This document shows, in pieces, positions 47,837 through 56,398 of a DNA stretch of 64,000 nt. The stretch spans positions 1 through 64,000 of the forward strand of contig VMSR01000076.1 of NCBI GenBank assembly GCA_013792075.1, given 5' to 3'. Within the stretch, counting starts at the first letter, position 1, and every line of letters begins with the position of its first letter. Under the pieces are notes generated by a model. The model ran no database searches. It was not told the DNA's origin and was given only the letters and a program-made list of their open reading frames with translations. The DNA is from Desulfobacula sp. (GTDB lineage: Bacteria > Desulfobacterota > Desulfobacteria > Desulfobacterales > Desulfobacteraceae). Position numbers and translations under genes: made by a program.

Positions 47837-48253
47837 ATGGTCGGAAGAAAACGCACCGTCGAAAGACGGAGAAACAAAAGGTACAAGGCAGTCGATGGGG
47901 CATATGCGGCAATCAGCCCCAACTCTCACAAGCTGGGTCAAATCCTTGATATCAGTATGGGTGGACTCTCGTTTAAGTATATCGATACCAGCAGTGATGA
48001 AAAAGAATCGGAAAAAAGTCCGGAAAATGCTGTTTTTCTGAGCAGTATGGGATATTATGTGGGAGACCTGCCCTTTAAGACCATTTCCGACTATGAAATT
48101 ACCAATGCCCCGTCTTTTAGTTCCATGAAGGTGAGGAAACGCCATGTACAGTTTACGGATTTAAGTTTCAAACAACTCTTTGATCTGGACTATTATTTAC
48201 GGAATAATGTCTCCGAACAAATTGAAAAACCGCCCGAGCAATACAAGTCTTAA
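47837..48253 (+). CDS. PilZ-domain protein
   Basis: 138 residues. c-di-GMP receptor fold: the N-terminal RRNKR (RxxxR) and, about 25 residues on, DISMGGLSF (D/NxSxxG) form the ligand motifs. A single-domain protein with no output domain. AAGGA nine bases before ATG. Monocistronic, and likely controlled by the sigma-54-type site. Confidence 0.88.
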   Translation: MVGRKRTVERRRNKRYKAVDGAYAAISPNSHKLGQILDISMGGLSFKYIDTSSDEKESEKSPENAVFLSSMGYYVGDLPFKTISDYEITNAPSFSSMKVRKRHVQFTDLSFKQLFDLDYYLRNNVSEQIEKPPEQYKS

Positions 48254-48294
48254 GATCTTTCTAATTTGACTTTAAGATTAAAGAACCCTGGTCG

Positions 48295-51132
48295 CTATTT
48301 TCCGGGAAGAATAACAATCTGTGCACTTTTTTCCATTTTTAGATATTTGTTGGCAAGAGATGAAACGGATTTGTTGGTGATGGATGAATAGTCCGACACC
48401 ATATTGTTGGCCCAGTCCAATCTTTCAGGATGCTGAATTGAATTGGCCAGCACTGAATTCAACCAATAATCGTTTGTCTGTCTTAGGACCAACAGCTGAT
48501 TTAAAAGTGGTTTTTTCACCAATTCCAACTCCTGGTTGTCTATGCCCTGCCGGGTAATCTCATTGACGATTTTTTTCACCTGCTGATAAACGACATCCGC
48601 TTTTTCCGGCAACACGTTCACCACCACATGCATCACCCCGTATCCGTTGTAAATAAGGGAAGGGTCGTTATATACATAGGGAGAGTAAGAAGCCCCAAGC
48701 TCTTCCCTGATTGTTATTCTGAGGCGCTCGGAAAATAGTTTTGCCAGAATGGACAATTTCCGGGTCTTTTCGATATCCCAAAAATCATCGGTTAAAAAAG
48801 CAATTCTCACCATTCCCTTGTCTATTTTTGTATCCAGCTCCAGGACCCGTTTTTCGCCCTCGGGAAAAAAAACGGTTTTGGGTGAATCCTCCGACAGAAG
48901 GACGCTTTTCCTGGTTTCCAAAGCCCCGAGATAGGTGGCCCCATAGTGAATAACTGTGTTCGGATCAAAATCCCCAACCACAGACACTTCAATGGGAGAT
49001 GATTCAAAAAAAGGTTTAAGCCAGGTTTCGACCTGTTCAAGGGTGATCCTGTCCATTTGGTCCGGGGATGTCATCCCAAACCGGGGGTCGTCCTTGGCCA
49101 GAAATCGGTTGCCCTTGATACGCATGATGCCGTCGGGTGTCCTTTTCAGGGCCTCGTACATTTGTCTGTAACCGGTCTTGGCAAGGGCCAGTCCCTGGGG
49201 TCTGAACCCGGGATCTTTGAGGTAGGTATAAATGAGCTGAAAAACAAGTTCTGCTTCTTTGGGATCTCCTGATCCGGAAAAAGAAAAATAATTGTCCTGG
49301 ATATTAAACTGGATACTCACATCTTTACCGGCCAAAGCATCTCCGATCTGGTCCGGATCCATGGATTGAAAACCGCTGTTTTGCAAGGTAGCCTCTGCCA
49401 GGGTCGATAATCCGGGCAAAGTTTTCGGTTCAGCCCCTTGTCCCGGGCCAAATACGACCTTGAATTTAAATTCCCCTTTTTTAAAATCCGTTTGCTTAAG
49501 ATTCAGACGGATATTGTTCTGAAAGTCAACCTGAACAATGCCAAGTTCCTTCACATTGTCCCGTTTCTTGGAAATTTTCGCCCTGGATTCCGGAAGTGGA
49601 AGATAGGGAAATGGTTTGGAGTCAAATCGAGTGAATGTCTCCACAGGCTGGGCTGCGCTTTTCCGATAAAGGTCCAAAATCCTGGCATCAGCAGGCATTT
49701 GCTTGTTTTCAGAAATTTTTGCATTCCCGGTAACCATCACCAGCCGGTGGTCATCGGCCCAGGAGGCTGTGAATGCTTGATTTACCTGTTCAAGGGTTAA
49801 TCCCTGTACAAAGGGCTTTAACAATGCCTGCCTTTGCAAAGGAGACAAAAACATGCGGTTTTGGTTCATGGCCCCTAGAATCGACCGGGCCAGGTAGGAG
49901 GTCTTTCGGGTATCGGCCTGGGCAAGATCGGTATCAAGCCTGGAAATAAAATCAGCCTTTGCCTGGTCAAGCTCTCTGGGTAAAAATCCATTTTCAAGGG
50001 CTTGTCTGAGGGCCTTTTCCAATTGATCAAGGCTTTGTTCCCATTTGTCGGGTTCGCAGTCGGCATTGACCGCTGCCATGGAGATATTCTGCAGAAAGGT
50101 ACCGGAATAAACCGATGCGGATGAAAAACTGACCACTTCTTTTCTGATCATACTGGCCAGACGATTTTGAAAAATTGAATCCCCAAGATTACCCAGAAAA
50201 ATTTCCTTGAGCCTTTCATGGGTTTCCAATTCAAAAGGCGTATGGAAAATTCTTTCAATGGTGACTTCTGTTTTACCGGCTTCCGGTTCATAATCGTAAA
50301 ATGCCGCAATCCCCTTCCGGGATTTCCAGGAAATGTCCACGGCTTTGTCTGATACCAGTTTCCGGGACTGCAATCCGGAAAACTTGCGTTTAATCAGTTC
50401 TTCTGTGGCTTTAATATCCATATCCCCGACAACGACCAGGGCCATGTTGTCCGGCCTGTACCATCGGTCATAAAACCCCTTTAACAGCTTTCTGTCTGCT
50501 GTATTTAAAACAGAGGGGCTACCAATGGGCAATCGCTTGTTTAAAAGGGAACCCGGCAGTTCAAAAGCAAGTTCCTTTTTAAAGGTTCGATAGGAAACAG
50601 AATCCCGTTCCCTTTTTTCGGCCAGGATAATCCCCCGTTCCCGGTCAATTTCCGCTTCCAACAGGAGTGCGCCGCCTGCATAGTCCTTTATGACAAGAAA
50701 CGCATCTTCAAGGTATTTACGGTCACCCCTGGGAAGGGTTAAATCATAGGTGGTATTAAAAAAAGAGGTACTGGCATTGGCATCCGCACCAAAATCCATG
50801 CCAATGGATTGGAAATAATGGATCAGTTCTCCGGGTTTAAAATTCTCTGACCCATTAAAGAGCATGTGTTCAAGATAATGGGCCACCCCCTGTTCCTCAT
50901 CGGTTTCGTGGACAGAGCCGGCAAAAACGTTCAGATGAACGCTCACCTGATCTTTGGGGGTAGCATTTTCCATCAGTACATATTGGAACCCATTGGGCAA
51001 AACTCCATGGACAAGGGCAGGATCACTCCTAAGACCATCAGTGGAAAAGGGCAACGGATGTCTGGGAGCACAGGAAAAAAGCACCACCCACATCAGGATA
51101 CCCATGGTTATTCCAAAAGCCTTGGTCTTCAT
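48295..51132 (-). CDS. M16-family zinc metallopeptidase, lipoprotein
   Basis: 945 residues, two M16A/M16C pairs. The inverted zinc motif HYLEH (His85, Glu88, His89), with the downstream EIDRERGIILAEK Glu, marks an active first half; the second half (from about 520) lacks it, as is normal. Lipoprotein signal with Cys21 in LFSCAPR, so periplasmic and membrane-tethered, PqqL-like. Same strand as and 15 bp after the PpiD-type gene. Confidence 0.92.
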   Translation of the reverse strand: MKTKAFGITMGILMWVVLFSCAPRHPLPFSTDGLRSDPALVHGVLPNGFQYVLMENATPKDQVSVHLNVFAGSVHETDEEQGVAHYLEHMLFNGSENFKPGELIHYFQSIGMDFGADANASTSFFNTTYDLTLPRGDRKYLEDAFLVIKDYAGGALLLEAEIDRERGIILAEKRERDSVSYRTFKKELAFELPGSLLNKRLPIGSPSVLNTADRKLLKGFYDRWYRPDNMALVVVGDMDIKATEELIKRKFSGLQSRKLVSDKAVDISWKSRKGIAAFYDYEPEAGKTEVTIERIFHTPFELETHERLKEIFLGNLGDSIFQNRLASMIRKEVVSFSSASVYSGTFLQNISMAAVNADCEPDKWEQSLDQLEKALRQALENGFLPRELDQAKADFISRLDTDLAQADTRKTSYLARSILGAMNQNRMFLSPLQRQALLKPFVQGLTLEQVNQAFTASWADDHRLVMVTGNAKISENKQMPADARILDLYRKSAAQPVETFTRFDSKPFPYLPLPESRAKISKKRDNVKELGIVQVDFQNNIRLNLKQTDFKKGEFKFKVVFGPGQGAEPKTLPGLSTLAEATLQNSGFQSMDPDQIGDALAGKDVSIQFNIQDNYFSFSGSGDPKEAELVFQLIYTYLKDPGFRPQGLALAKTGYRQMYEALKRTPDGIMRIKGNRFLAKDDPRFGMTSPDQMDRITLEQVETWLKPFFESSPIEVSVVGDFDPNTVIHYGATYLGALETRKSVLLSEDSPKTVFFPEGEKRVLELDTKIDKGMVRIAFLTDDFWDIEKTRKLSILAKLFSERLRITIREELGASYSPYVYNDPSLIYNGYGVMHVVVNVLPEKADVVYQQVKKIVNEITRQGIDNQELELVKKPLLNQLLVLRQTNDYWLNSVLANSIQHPERLDWANNMVSDYSSITNKSVSSLANKYLKMEKSAQIVILPGK

Positions 51133-51147
51133 AACCCCTGGTATCCT

Positions 51148-53043
51148 CTAATTTAAAAGTTCTGAATTAATTTGAATTTTTGTTTTGCTTTTCAGTTCTT
51201 CTACCCAGGCCGCAAAGTATTGTCCTTGTTTCATCCAGAGAATTTGTTGTTTTGTCTCTCCAAGGGCATTTTCAATACCGGCATCTTCAGGCAGCAGTTT
51301 TTCCTTATATCCAATGATATAAAAGTTTTGTCCCGCTTCCAACACTTCAGAATGGATGGGGTTTTCTTTGTCCAGGCCAAAGGCGGCATTAACCAATTCG
51401 GGCGCACTGCCGATCCCCTCAACAGGTTGGCTTCTTGTGAAGGGTGTGGTGGCATGCAGGACAAGATTATTCTGGGATGCCAATTGTTCAATGGTGCCGG
51501 CTGCCTCAGCTTTTTTTGACAAGGCCTGAGCAGCTTCTTTTGCAGCTTCCTTACGCAGTTTCGAACCCAGGGTCAGGACGATGCTTTCTTTTACTATTTC
51601 CAGGGGCTGAAGTGCTGGTTCTATGGTTTCAATCACTTTGATTAAATAGTACTTGTTTCCCAGCTGTTTTACTTCGCTGATCTCATCATTGGGAAGGGCA
51701 AAGGCGGCCTTGGCAAACCCGGCATTGTCTTCAAGTTCAAGCCCGCTCCCGTCTTCGCTGAAAATATCGGTGGACATCACCTTTCTCTTGGTAAGCAGAG
51801 CAACCTGCTCAAGATCGTCTCCGTCAACAATGGAATCAAAGGCTTCACCTGCCTGGTAATAGGCCAGGCTCTGAAGTTCCTGGGCCACTATCTCGGATTT
51901 GATTTTTGGAGAAGCCTGGGCCAGGGTTTCAACCGTGGCTTCAAATCGGGCTTCAAGCTTTATGATATGCCATCCGAACATGGTCCGAACCGGTTTGCTG
52001 ATTTCACCAACTTTCATAGAAAAAGCCGTATCACCAAATGGTTTTACCATACTTTCCTTCTCAAACACACCGATATACCCGCCGCTATCCTTTGACGGCC
52101 CCTGGGAAAATTCTTTGGCCAGCTCGGCAAAATCCTCTCCTTTGGCAGCCTTTTCATAAATTTTCTCAGCTTGCTCTCTTGCGGTTTCCACAGTCTTTTC
52201 GTCGGCCGTCTCCTCCACTTTGATCAGGATATGGCGGGCTTGAACTTTTTCCGGAATTTTAAACCGATCAAGATTCTGCTCATAAAAATTGCCAATCTGC
52301 TCTTCGGAAACAACCACTTTATCGGTGTGGTCTTCCGGAGAAAATTGCAGGTAAATCGCTTTTTTTCGGGGGGCTGAATTGTATAAGGCTTTATTCTCTT
52401 CATACTGCTGTTTTATCTGAGTTTCTGTGGGAGAAATTCCGGTAAAGGTGTCTGGATCAATTTTGATATAATTTACGGCCACCTTTGTGTTCTCGAAAAC
52501 AAAAAAGTTTCTGGCCTCCATGTCCGATACAATCACCCCGCTCAAAACCATATCCCGGATCTTGTTCTCCCGCATGGCTGCACGTTGACGATCTTCAAAA
52601 ATTTCTGGGTTCATGGAATTCACACCCAGGACCTTTTTGTATTGCTCTATATTAAACACACCGTCTTTCTGAAATGCTTTTATGGACAACAATGCATCGG
52701 TTAACTCCTTGTCTGAAACAAGAACCTTCAGTTTTTTTGCCTCGTTTTCCACAAGTTTTTGCTCGATCAGCGTGTTGAGTGTCTGCTGCTTGACATTCAA
52801 TGCCTTCAGAAGGTCATCATTCAGGTTGTCTCCGAATCGTTCTCTCATCCGGTCAACCATTAGTTTGTGGGCATCCCGGAACTCCTCGATGGTGATTGCC
52901 TCGTCATTGACCATTGCAATGCTGTTGTTTTTCTTGGAATTCATGGATCCCACGCCTAGAAAAACAAACACAATGACAATGATCCCAAGAAAAATCTTGA
53001 TAATCCAGTTTCCGGTATTTTCACGCAGATAACGCAGCATCAC
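51148..53043 (-). CDS. ppiD: PpiD-type membrane-anchored peptidyl-prolyl isomerase/chaperone
   Basis: 631 residues. N-terminal anchor (about 13-34; IIKIFLGIIVIVFVFLGVGS), SurA/PpiD N-terminal chaperone region (IAMVNDEAITIEEFRDAH), one intact parvulin domain (about 268-365; VQARHILIKVE ... FAELAKEFSQGPSKDSGGYIG ... FGWHIIKLEAR) and a C-terminal second, degenerate chaperone part. Works on proteins leaving SecYEG. Starts the transcript that continues into the M16 peptidase. Confidence 0.92.
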   Translation of the reverse strand: MMLRYLRENTGNWIIKIFLGIIVIVFVFLGVGSMNSKKNNSIAMVNDEAITIEEFRDAHKLMVDRMRERFGDNLNDDLLKALNVKQQTLNTLIEQKLVENEAKKLKVLVSDKELTDALLSIKAFQKDGVFNIEQYKKVLGVNSMNPEIFEDRQRAAMRENKIRDMVLSGVIVSDMEARNFFVFENTKVAVNYIKIDPDTFTGISPTETQIKQQYEENKALYNSAPRKKAIYLQFSPEDHTDKVVVSEEQIGNFYEQNLDRFKIPEKVQARHILIKVEETADEKTVETAREQAEKIYEKAAKGEDFAELAKEFSQGPSKDSGGYIGVFEKESMVKPFGDTAFSMKVGEISKPVRTMFGWHIIKLEARFEATVETLAQASPKIKSEIVAQELQSLAYYQAGEAFDSIVDGDDLEQVALLTKRKVMSTDIFSEDGSGLELEDNAGFAKAAFALPNDEISEVKQLGNKYYLIKVIETIEPALQPLEIVKESIVLTLGSKLRKEAAKEAAQALSKKAEAAGTIEQLASQNNLVLHATTPFTRSQPVEGIGSAPELVNAAFGLDKENPIHSEVLEAGQNFYIIGYKEKLLPEDAGIENALGETKQQILWMKQGQYFAAWVEELKSKTKIQINSELLN

Positions 53044-53087
53044 TTTCTCCTTAATTCTCCAATAATTAAATCATAAAAAAACATTCC

Positions 53088-53117
53088 ATAGTATCGCTTC
53101 ACAAATCCTTGTGTCAA
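53088..53117 (-). promoter_or_regulatory. Putative promoter of ppiD
   Basis: On the minus strand, TTGACA (53117-53112) and TACTAT (53093-53088) are separated by 18 bp, about 45 bp before the start codon. Confidence 0.5.
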
Positions 53118-53172
53118 CATATTATTCTTATGAGAATCATCTTTGCTGTTTTAAGAAAAAAAAACTTTTTTG

Positions 53173-53201
53173 TTGACATGGATCTTTGTTTCGATTATTA
53201 A
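53173..53201 (+). promoter_or_regulatory. Promoter of tRNA-Ala
   Basis: TTGACA at 53173-53178, a 17-bp spacer and TATTAA at 53196-53201, 17 bp before the mature tRNA 5' end. Confidence 0.65.
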
Positions 53202-53218
53202 TCACCATCTTCTGTTGT

Positions 53219-53294
53219 GGGGCTGTAGCTCAGCTGGGAGAGCGTACGGCTGGCAGCCGTAAGGTCAGGGGTTCGATCCCCCTCAGCTCCACCA
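53219..53294 (+). tRNA. tRNA-Ala (anticodon GGC)
   Basis: 76 nt with encoded CCA. Acceptor GGGGCTG pairs with CAGCTCC (one G-U-free cloverleaf), D-arm GCTC/GAGC, anticodon arm TACGG-CTGGCAG-CCGTA, T-arm AGGGG-TTCGATC-CCCCT. Anticodon GGC reads GCC/GCU alanine codons. It is the last core gene before the mobile region and a plausible insertion target. Confidence 0.97.
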
Positions 53295-53435
53295 ACATTC
53301 TTATAAAATCAGATAGTTACAATACAAATAACCGCCGTGTTACCATCCATGACACCATCATGAAAGTGGTTAAAAATATATTTTTTCTGTCTGATATTTT
53401 TTATATTATTTTTTCAAAATCTTGCCAAAATACAA

Positions 53436-53466
53436 AACCCGGCCAAAACATGACCGGGTTGTTTGA
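53436..53466. terminator. Probable bidirectional terminator
   Basis: AACCCGG (53436-53442) and CCGGGTT (53454-53460) form a 7-bp stem with an 11-nt loop. T-rich sequence follows on both strands (TTGTTTG on plus, TTTTG on minus). It lies between the tRNA and the convergent 53493 gene. Confidence 0.45.
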
Positions 53467-53492
53467 TCTGCCTTCGGACCCCTCTCAATTTA

Positions 53493-53786
53493 TTAATGGT
53501 GGCATGAGAAAATATGCCCATATGAAAAGCTGATCTCACTATCATCTGTGATATTATCCTTTTTTAATGCTCCATATGGGGTCACAGATAAAACCTTGCC
53601 GATGTAAGTTTGACCAGAAATATTTTTTATGTCTTCTATCTCGATTCTGATATCACCCTTTTTTAAGGTGACCATATCCCCTTCTTTCAGTTTAAAGATC
53701 TCCTTCAGTCCATCCTGGACATATTTTTTTATAAAAAAGATACTTCCATGATTAATATCAAAATTTAAATCTTCAGCTCGTTGCAT
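53493..53786 (-). CDS. Hypothetical protein, beta-rich
   Basis: 97 residues from ATG 53786, which has AAGGAG six bases before it; the frame is open further without a site. The middle (LKEGDMVTLKKGDIRIEIEDIKNISGQTYIGKVLSV) reads like a small SH3-like beta barrel. Ends with HIFSCHH. No family recognised. Confidence 0.6.
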   Translation of the reverse strand: MQRAEDLNFDINHGSIFFIKKYVQDGLKEIFKLKEGDMVTLKKGDIRIEIEDIKNISGQTYIGKVLSVTPYGALKKDNITDDSEISFSYGHIFSCHH

Positions 53787-54013
53787 TTCAAGACTCCTTT
53801 TTAATAAATATAATTCCATTACCACTTCTGTTCAAACTACCTTCACTTATGAACATATGGTATGGGATTACAATATTCAGGTGAGGACGCATGGTCAACC
53901 TCACTTTTGGCATATAGCCCTATATAGAAAAACAGGGCCATTTCTGACCCTGCTTTATATTATTGACTCTGGTAATTGTGCCCCCTCCCGGGAACCAGAA
54001 GGGGGGTTTAAGA

Positions 54014-54391
54014 CTATTGAACGCCCGGGATACAGAGCCCATCACCATCCATAACCTGCCGGAGATTTGCCGCCATAGTCTTCATGTCCGGTTTATCGTC
54101 CGGATCCTCCAAGTAGGCAATGAAATCCTTGAGAGTCCGTTCAAGCCGTGTTTGCCGGCCAGGGTTACACTTCCTTTCCAGCTCCATGAATTGTTTTGTC
54201 TCTGAATCAATAAGCCCCTGGATTTCCTTGACAGCACCACTCAAGGTTAAAAAGATCCCGTCACAAGCCCGGTTGCTCAATGTTCTGGTTTCACCTTCAC
54301 ACTTGCATGAGAATAATTCAGCAATGCCGAGAATCATCGACAAGGGAAGGATTGTGTCTTCAATGGTCATTCCTTTGGTGTCGGTTTTCAT
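54014..54391 (-). CDS. Hypothetical helical protein, paralogue 3 of 3
   Basis: 125 residues. The N-terminal ~65 residues (MILGIAELFSCKC...CDGIFLTLSGAVKEIQGLI) share the layout of the two upstream proteins: a helix with the IA-(D/E/N)-(L/V)-(F/I) core, a variable loop with Ser/Asp, then two helices with an acidic face. Coupled to its neighbour by an ATGA overlap. Function unknown. Confidence 0.65.
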   Translation of the reverse strand: MKTDTKGMTIEDTILPLSMILGIAELFSCKCEGETRTLSNRACDGIFLTLSGAVKEIQGLIDSETKQFMELERKCNPGRQTRLERTLKDFIAYLEDPDDKPDMKTMAANLRQVMDGDGLCIPGVQ

Positions 54392-54783
54392 AATGCCACC
54401 CCCTTACGGCTGTCAATCCGGATGATATCATCCCCGTCATATTCCTGTAGCCGGTATTGTTCGAGCTGCTTTTTGAGCTCGGTGGTTTCAGCCTGGAGGT
54501 TTTCAAGGGTTCCTTTTAAATCTCGGTTTTCATGCCACAGATCATGGCCTTGATCTTCAGCAATATCAACCAATGTTTCAATCTCTATGGCAGCGTCTTC
54601 AATAAGCTCACCCATGGCCCGTACATCATCAGCCTTGAAAACTTCAAGAGGTGGCCTGTCTGTGTACACGCAATTGGTTTGAATGACATTCGCAATCATT
54701 TTTAGTTTTGAAACCGAGTGACAAACATAAGATAGGGGATCCGAGTCTTTTTTTAATTCTTCCAAAGTGAAATCAGATCTCAT
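54388..54783 (-). CDS. Hypothetical helical protein with coiled coil, paralogue 2 of 3
   Basis: 131 residues from ATG 54783 (GGTGG nine bases upstream); longer versions of the frame run through the previous gene. The module SVSKLKMIANVIQTN ... AMGELIEDAAIEIETLVDIA is followed by a coiled coil (about 75-115; ENLQAETTELKKQLEQYRLQ) and an acidic tail. Overlaps the gene before it by 11 bp and the one after by 4 bp. Confidence 0.65.
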   Translation of the reverse strand: MRSDFTLEELKKDSDPLSYVCHSVSKLKMIANVIQTNCVYTDRPPLEVFKADDVRAMGELIEDAAIEIETLVDIAEDQGHDLWHENRDLKGTLENLQAETTELKKQLEQYRLQEYDGDDIIRIDSRKGVAL

Positions 54784-55039
54784 TATCATTGTCCACCCCC
54801 TCAAGCATCTTGTAACAAATTTTCCGCAAATCTTCGACGCAATCTTCAAGGATATAGTGAACACCAAACAGCCCCTCAGATGAAATATGGGCATCCCCCG
54901 TTCCTGCACAAAAGAATAAATCTGCAATGGCTCGAATTTTATTTATCCGATAACAAAATTCTGTTTCAAATTTAAAATCCGGATTATTAATGGTGGCTTG
55001 AACATTAGGCGTGGGTGGCGTATACTTCGTCTTAGTCAT
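54773..55039 (-). CDS. Hypothetical helical protein, paralogue 1 of 3
   Basis: 88 residues. GAGGAGG precedes ATG 55039. Residues 25-80 (FCYRINKIRAIADLFFCAG ... VHYILEDCVEDLRKICYKML) form the shared helical module with little else attached, so it probably shows the minimal form. First gene of a three-gene overlapping unit. Confidence 0.7.
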   Translation of the reverse strand: MTKTKYTPPTPNVQATINNPDFKFETEFCYRINKIRAIADLFFCAGTGDAHISSEGLFGVHYILEDCVEDLRKICYKMLEGVDNDNEI

Positions 55040-55107
55040 TGGTACCTCCTCGTAAGGTATTAATGGTTAGGCTCTGTTGGGTGCTTCAACACCTGGCAGG
55101 GCCGCTT

Positions 55108-55257
55108 TTATTTCTTTGACTCTTCGTACTTCTTTAAAACCTTTTTAATCTCCTTTAAAATAATTTCTGTCATTGTGGTTTCTTCCATAAAGGCCATTGT
55201 CTTAAGCTTTTTATGAATGTCTTTGGGCGCATTAATTATTATTTTTTGAGTATCCAT
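55108..55257 (-). CDS. Ribbon-helix-helix (Arc/CopG-like) protein
   Basis: 49 residues, too short for most gene callers. TQKIIINAPKDIHKKLKTMA has the beta strand and first helix, and MEETTMTEIILKEIKKVLKK the second helix of an RHH DNA-binding domain. GGAGG five bases before ATG 55257, with a good promoter behind it. No toxin gene lies in the classic antitoxin position, so a repressor of the divergent gene or of its own unit is more likely. Confidence 0.72.
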   Translation of the reverse strand: MDTQKIIINAPKDIHKKLKTMAFMEETTMTEIILKEIKKVLKKYEESKK

Positions 55258-55273
55258 TTTGCCTCCTTATTTA

Positions 55274-55303
55274 TATATATAACTTGGTAAGCGTATAAGT
55301 CAA
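55274..55303 (-). promoter_or_regulatory. Promoter of the RHH gene
   Basis: Minus strand TTGACT (55303-55298), with TATATA at 55279-55274 after an 18-bp spacer, 16 bp before the start codon. Sits in the 128-bp divergent gap shared with the 55386 gene. Confidence 0.5.
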
Positions 55304-55385
55304 GGTGTTTTATTTAACCCTTGTAAATCAAATTTACTAATTGTAGAATTATTCAAAATAATCAACAGACATTAGGAGGGCAAAC

Positions 55386-55652
55386 ATGATCATGTATAAA
55401 TACCCTATTGAAGAATCAGACATCCTGCCATCTAAAACAAAACTTGATTTCATAGGGAAAATTGAAAGTCTTCCTATTGAACTGGCCACATTCCTTAATG
55501 ACCGTGAAGCAAAAATAACAATGGATGAGAAGAAGCAGATGTTAACGGTGGAAAGCTCTTTGCTGTCGGGGGATGAAATTGATAATGCTGTTGAAAAGTG
55601 CCTACTGGGTCTTAGTCTTGCATGCTCGAAAAGGATTCGAAGCACTTTTTAA
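55386..55652 (+). CDS. Hypothetical small protein
   Basis: 88 residues with AGGAGGG six bases before ATG 55386. Contains KLDFIGKIESLPIELATFLNDREAKITMDEKKQMLTVESSLLSGDEIDNAVEKCL, a strand-helix pattern like a small alpha/beta domain; no known family. Divergent from the RHH gene and possibly its regulatory target. Confidence 0.65.
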   Translation: MIMYKYPIEESDILPSKTKLDFIGKIESLPIELATFLNDREAKITMDEKKQMLTVESSLLSGDEIDNAVEKCLLGLSLACSKRIRSTF

Positions 55653-55659
55653 GTGGTAT

Positions 55660-55685
55660 CACTCACCCCAAAATTGAGGCGAGTG
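55660..55685. repeat. 26-bp imperfect palindrome
   Basis: CACTC at 55660-55664 mirrors GAGTG at 55681-55685 around a CCCCAAAATTGAGG core; 10 of 13 base pairs match. Could end the 55386 transcript or bind a regulator. Its core recurs nearby (55737, 56323, 56344 and, inverted, 56520). Confidence 0.6.
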
Positions 55686-55758
55686 GACTTTATCATAATT
55701 TTAGGAAAAAGCACTGGTGGCCGCAATTAGATCGGCCCCATTTTGCGCTCTTTTAATA

Positions 55759-55787
55759 TTGACAATTCTTGCCCTAATCAATACAAA
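55759..55787 (+). promoter_or_regulatory. Putative promoter of the 55809 gene
   Basis: TTGACA at 55759-55764 and TACAAA at 55782-55787, 17-bp spacer, 21 bp before the ATG. Confidence 0.5.
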
Positions 55788-55808
55788 TCTTGGATGGTTT
55801 GATTTAAT

Positions 55809-56300
55809 ATGAAACATCCGCTGGAACGGTTTATGGCCAAACAAAAACCACCCGAACGGGAAAAAATCAGATATTTATTGAAAGCCGGTGACTGGTCAAC
55901 CGATTATGGCTTTTATTTTCTTGATGGTCTACCGGGATTCGTTGAAGCAGGTTTGAGAGAGCGCTCACAAATTTTGATTAAATGTAACATTGAGTATCCG
56001 ACGATAAAAACTGTTCATTCTGCAGAAGTTCAACTCTATGAATCCCACTGGCTGGACAAACATATAGAACAAAAATCTCAAAACAAAGAAATAGTTATAA
56101 TAGGCAAAATGGATAAGGCGAAAGGCTGCGACCTTTTAATTTTTACTGTTTTTGTATCATCAAGACTGTTTCAAAACATATCTTTTTCGCTTGCGTTTGA
56201 AAAAACCAAATGGATCTCAGTCTATGGTGATAAATTGAAATGGGGCAAAGGGGATATTTACAGTATCGATCTAAAAACAAAGAAAAATGTTCACGAATAA
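55809..56300 (+). CDS. Hypothetical soluble protein
   Basis: 163 residues, mixed alpha/beta look, no signal or membrane segment. Contains IRYLLKAGDWSTDYGFYFLDGL, VIIGKMDKAKGCDLLIFTVFV and a C-terminal KWGKGDIYSIDLK. No family recognised. Has its own promoter and is flanked on both sides by related palindromes. Confidence 0.65.
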   Translation: MKHPLERFMAKQKPPEREKIRYLLKAGDWSTDYGFYFLDGLPGFVEAGLRERSQILIKCNIEYPTIKTVHSAEVQLYESHWLDKHIEQKSQNKEIVIIGKMDKAKGCDLLIFTVFVSSRLFQNISFSLAFEKTKWISVYGDKLKWGKGDIYSIDLKTKKNVHE

Positions 56301-56319
56301 CATTTTCTCAGGAAAGATA

Positions 56320-56359
56320 GGCTCCATTTTGAGCCGATCACTGAGCCCAATTTTGGGCT
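56320..56359. repeat. Two tandem hairpins downstream of the 55809 gene
   Basis: GGCTC-CATTTT-GAGCC (56320-56335) and AGCCCAA-TT-TTGGGCT (56344-56359) lie eight bases apart. They may form a terminator for the convergent genes, though no clear T run follows. Their cores resemble the 55660 palindrome. Confidence 0.6.
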
Positions 56360-56398
56360 GAGCTTCCTGTCACCCTCAGAAATTCTTAGGTTATTTCT

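Noticed and set aside
53120..53145. ATTCTTATGAGAAT near-palindrome upstream of tRNA and ppiD, Fur-box-like
   Set aside because: Too few matches to the 19-bp Fur consensus, and neither neighbour is an iron gene.
53186..53533. 115-codon frame (..CGAVAQLGERTAGSRKVRGSIPLSST..)
   Set aside because: It is the familiar false translation through tRNA-Ala; the tRNA cloverleaf explains it.
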